From contig JAURKF010000101.1 in assembly GCA_030831885.1 (NCBI GenBank), positions 1 through 7,829 of the forward strand: 7,829 bases of DNA. The letters are read 5' to 3'. The translations under genes and the position numbers were made by a program. This stretch comes from Flavobacteriales bacterium. GTDB taxonomy: Bacteria > Bacteroidota > Bacteroidia > Flavobacteriales > UA16. Positions 6,891-7,829 of the stretch are shown here, one piece after another; the stretch's first letter is position 1; the number at the start of each line of letters is the position of its first letter. The notes beneath the pieces are model-generated. The model made no database searches and had not been told where the DNA came from. It was given only the letters and a program-made list of their open reading frames with translations.

Positions 6891-7055
6891 CTAATTCTCT
6901 GACTTCTCCTTGGTTTCAGTTTCTCCTTTGCTGGCGTTCTTAAACTCCTTTACTCCTTGTCCAATTCCTTTCATCAAATCCGGAATTTTCTTTGCACCAA
7001 AAAGAATAATGATTGCCAATAAAATCCAGAGCCATTCTTTTCCTTGTATTCCCAT
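6891..7055 (-). CDS. tatA: Twin-arginine translocase subunit TatA (TatA/E family), 54 residues
   Basis: A small gene runs from ATG (7053-7055) to TAG (6891-6893). The protein has a short periplasmic N-terminus (MGIQGKEW), one membrane helix (about 8-19: WLWILLAIIILF), the conserved Phe-Gly hinge (FG, 19-20), then an amphipathic helix (AKKIPDLMKGIGQGVKEFKN, 21-40) and a charged tail (about 41-54). This is the TatA/TatE pattern; TatB would be longer. TatA oligomers form the passage through which TatC delivers folded proteins bearing twin-arginine signals. At 54 residues it is shorter than E. coli TatA (about 89) but normal for short Bacteroidota versions. No tatC lies in the window. It follows panC by 63 nt, with a possible promoter -7 element in between, and precedes the transglycosylase gene by 176 bp. 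Confidence 0.93.
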   Translation of the reverse strand: MGIQGKEWLWILLAIIILFGAKKIPDLMKGIGQGVKEFKNASKGETETKEKSEN

Positions 7056-7084
7056 CGTAATTGATATTTAAATCTACCGAACGC

Positions 7085-7092
7085 CAAATATA
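7085..7092 (-). promoter_or_regulatory. Possible -7 promoter element for tatA
   Basis: The minus strand reads TATATTTG, an exact match to the Bacteroidota -7 consensus TAnnTTTG, 29 nt before the tatA ATG and downstream of panC. No TTG lies at the expected 17-23 nt further upstream; the nearest is at 12. Half of the promoter signature is therefore missing, and tatA may instead be read through from panC. Confidence 0.3.
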
Positions 7093-7118
7093 CTGCTCAA
7101 ACCTCAATTTAGGTATTC

Positions 7119-7829
7119 TCAGCCGATAATTACGTTGTCAATTAACCGCACCTCCCCTACAAAAGCGGCTACCAGCAATACACTTTTTCCTTCAGGCCAT
7201 CGATCCAAGGGCTCGAAATTAGAGGCATTCACCAGCCGACAGTATTCCAATCGAAGGCCTTGAACTTTTAGCAACATATTCTCCGCTTCAGCCTGCAGGA
7301 GTTCGGGGGACACTGATCGACCCAAGGCTGCTGATGCCAGCAGAATCCTGCTGATATTAAGGGCTACGTCGCGTTCGGCGGCACTCAAGCGTGTATTCCG
7401 ACTACTCATGGCAAGGCCCGATTCCTCGCGTATAGTAGGGGCTGATACTATTTCAACCGGCAAACCCTCCTCCGAAGTCATCCTTCTGATTATCGCCAAC
7501 TGCTGAAAATCCTTTTCACCGAAAAAAGCTTTATCAGGAGTGACAGCTAGAAAAAGTTTCTTCACAATCGTAAGCACCCCATCAAAATGTCCGGGGCGGA
7601 AATGCCCTTCAAGCGAATGGGTGAGTGCTCCAAAGTTCCATTGCTGTGTTGGCTCCCCCGTAGCATACATTTCATCGATAGAAGGACAAAACACACAATG
7701 ACAACCTGCTCTTTCCAATAATTCCAAATCTGCATCCAAGGTGCGTGGGTACTTTACCAAATCATCCTGGTTGTTGAACTGAGTAGGATTAACAAAAATG
7801 GATGCAACAACTAGGTCGCAATTTTTCAA
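7119..7829 (-). CDS. panC: Pantothenate synthetase (pantoate--beta-alanine ligase); 5' end cut by window edge
   Basis: The last 237 codons (including TGA at 7119-7121) of PanC are present. PanC joins pantoate and beta-alanine using ATP, via a pantoyl-adenylate, in the cytoplasm. It is the last step of vitamin B5 synthesis, leading to CoA. Recognisable segments are SIFVNPTQF (about 10-18 of the visible chain), KYPRTLDADLELLERAGC, EGHFRPGHFDGVLTIVKKLF (74-93), the nucleotide-binding GEKDFQQLAIIRRM (103-116), SSRNTRLS (the conserved SSRN, about 142-149) and the C-terminal VAAFVGEVRLIDN. The family is about 280 residues, so roughly 45 N-terminal residues, including the MGALHxGH ATP-binding motif, lie beyond the right edge. 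The first complete codon at the edge is TTG, read here as internal leucine and not as a start. No terminator is visible in the 63 nt before tatA. Confidence 0.97.
   Translation of the reverse strand: MKNCDLVVASIFVNPTQFNNQDDLVKYPRTLDADLELLERAGCHCVFCPSIDEMYATGEPTQQWNFGALTHSLEGHFRPGHFDGVLTIVKKLFLAVTPDKAFFGEKDFQQLAIIRRMTSEEGLPVEIVSAPTIREESGLAMSSRNTRLSAAERDVALNISRILLASAALGRSVSPELLQAEAENMLLKVQGLRLEYCRLVNASNFEPLDRWPEGKSVLLVAAFVGEVRLIDNVIIG

Noticed and set aside
6703..6894. Plus-strand open frame of 63 codons covering the tatA-transglycosylase spacer
   Set aside because: It starts inside the antisense of the transglycosylase signal peptide, ends at the antisense of the tatA stop, and has no domain or promoter support.
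1..7829. A novel defence, mobile or biosynthetic system
   Set aside because: Every gene belongs to a known housekeeping or envelope family. No integrase, transposase, toxin-antitoxin pair, CRISPR repeat or atypical-composition island is visible.

Overview
The window looks like chromosomal housekeeping DNA of a Bacteroidota species, possibly from the Flavobacteriales; the order is inference. The evidence is a Bacteroidota-type lipoprotein with an Ig-like domain, exact matches to the TAnnTTTG -7 promoter element, no obvious Shine-Dalgarno sequences, a very short TatA, and an MltD-type transglycosylase with C-terminal LysM repeats. I see no insertion sequence, phage gene, CRISPR array, tRNA or rRNA.

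Layout. Positions 1-1941 (minus) hold the N-terminal two thirds of gcvP, the glycine cleavage P protein. It is cut by the window edge before the PLP lysine. A 179-bp divergent spacer follows; it carries a good Bacteroidota-type promoter for gcvP and two perfect inverted repeats. On the plus strand, a free methionine-(R)-sulfoxide reductase (2121-2612) overlaps by 8 nt a 523-residue lipoprotein (2605-4176). The lipoprotein gene converges with a periplasmic TPR protein gene (4173-5021, minus), and their stop codons overlap. A strong intrinsic terminator (5057-5081) separates the TPR gene from the lytic transglycosylase gene upstream of it (5089-6714, minus). Further upstream on the minus strand are tatA (6891-7055, only 54 residues) and the 3' part of panC (7119-7829, running off the right edge).

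How the genes relate. There is no single pathway. GcvP feeds one-carbon metabolism, PanC makes pantothenate for CoA, and MsrC repairs oxidised free methionine. TatA belongs to the twin-arginine exporter. The transglycosylase, the TPR protein and the lipoprotein act in the cell envelope. panC, tatA, the transglycosylase and the TPR gene all point the same way, but the spacers of 63 and 176 bp and the terminator argue against one tight operon. I found no convincing new system. The most checkable oddities are the structured gcvP leader, the overlapping gene ends, and the missing promoter for the TPR gene.
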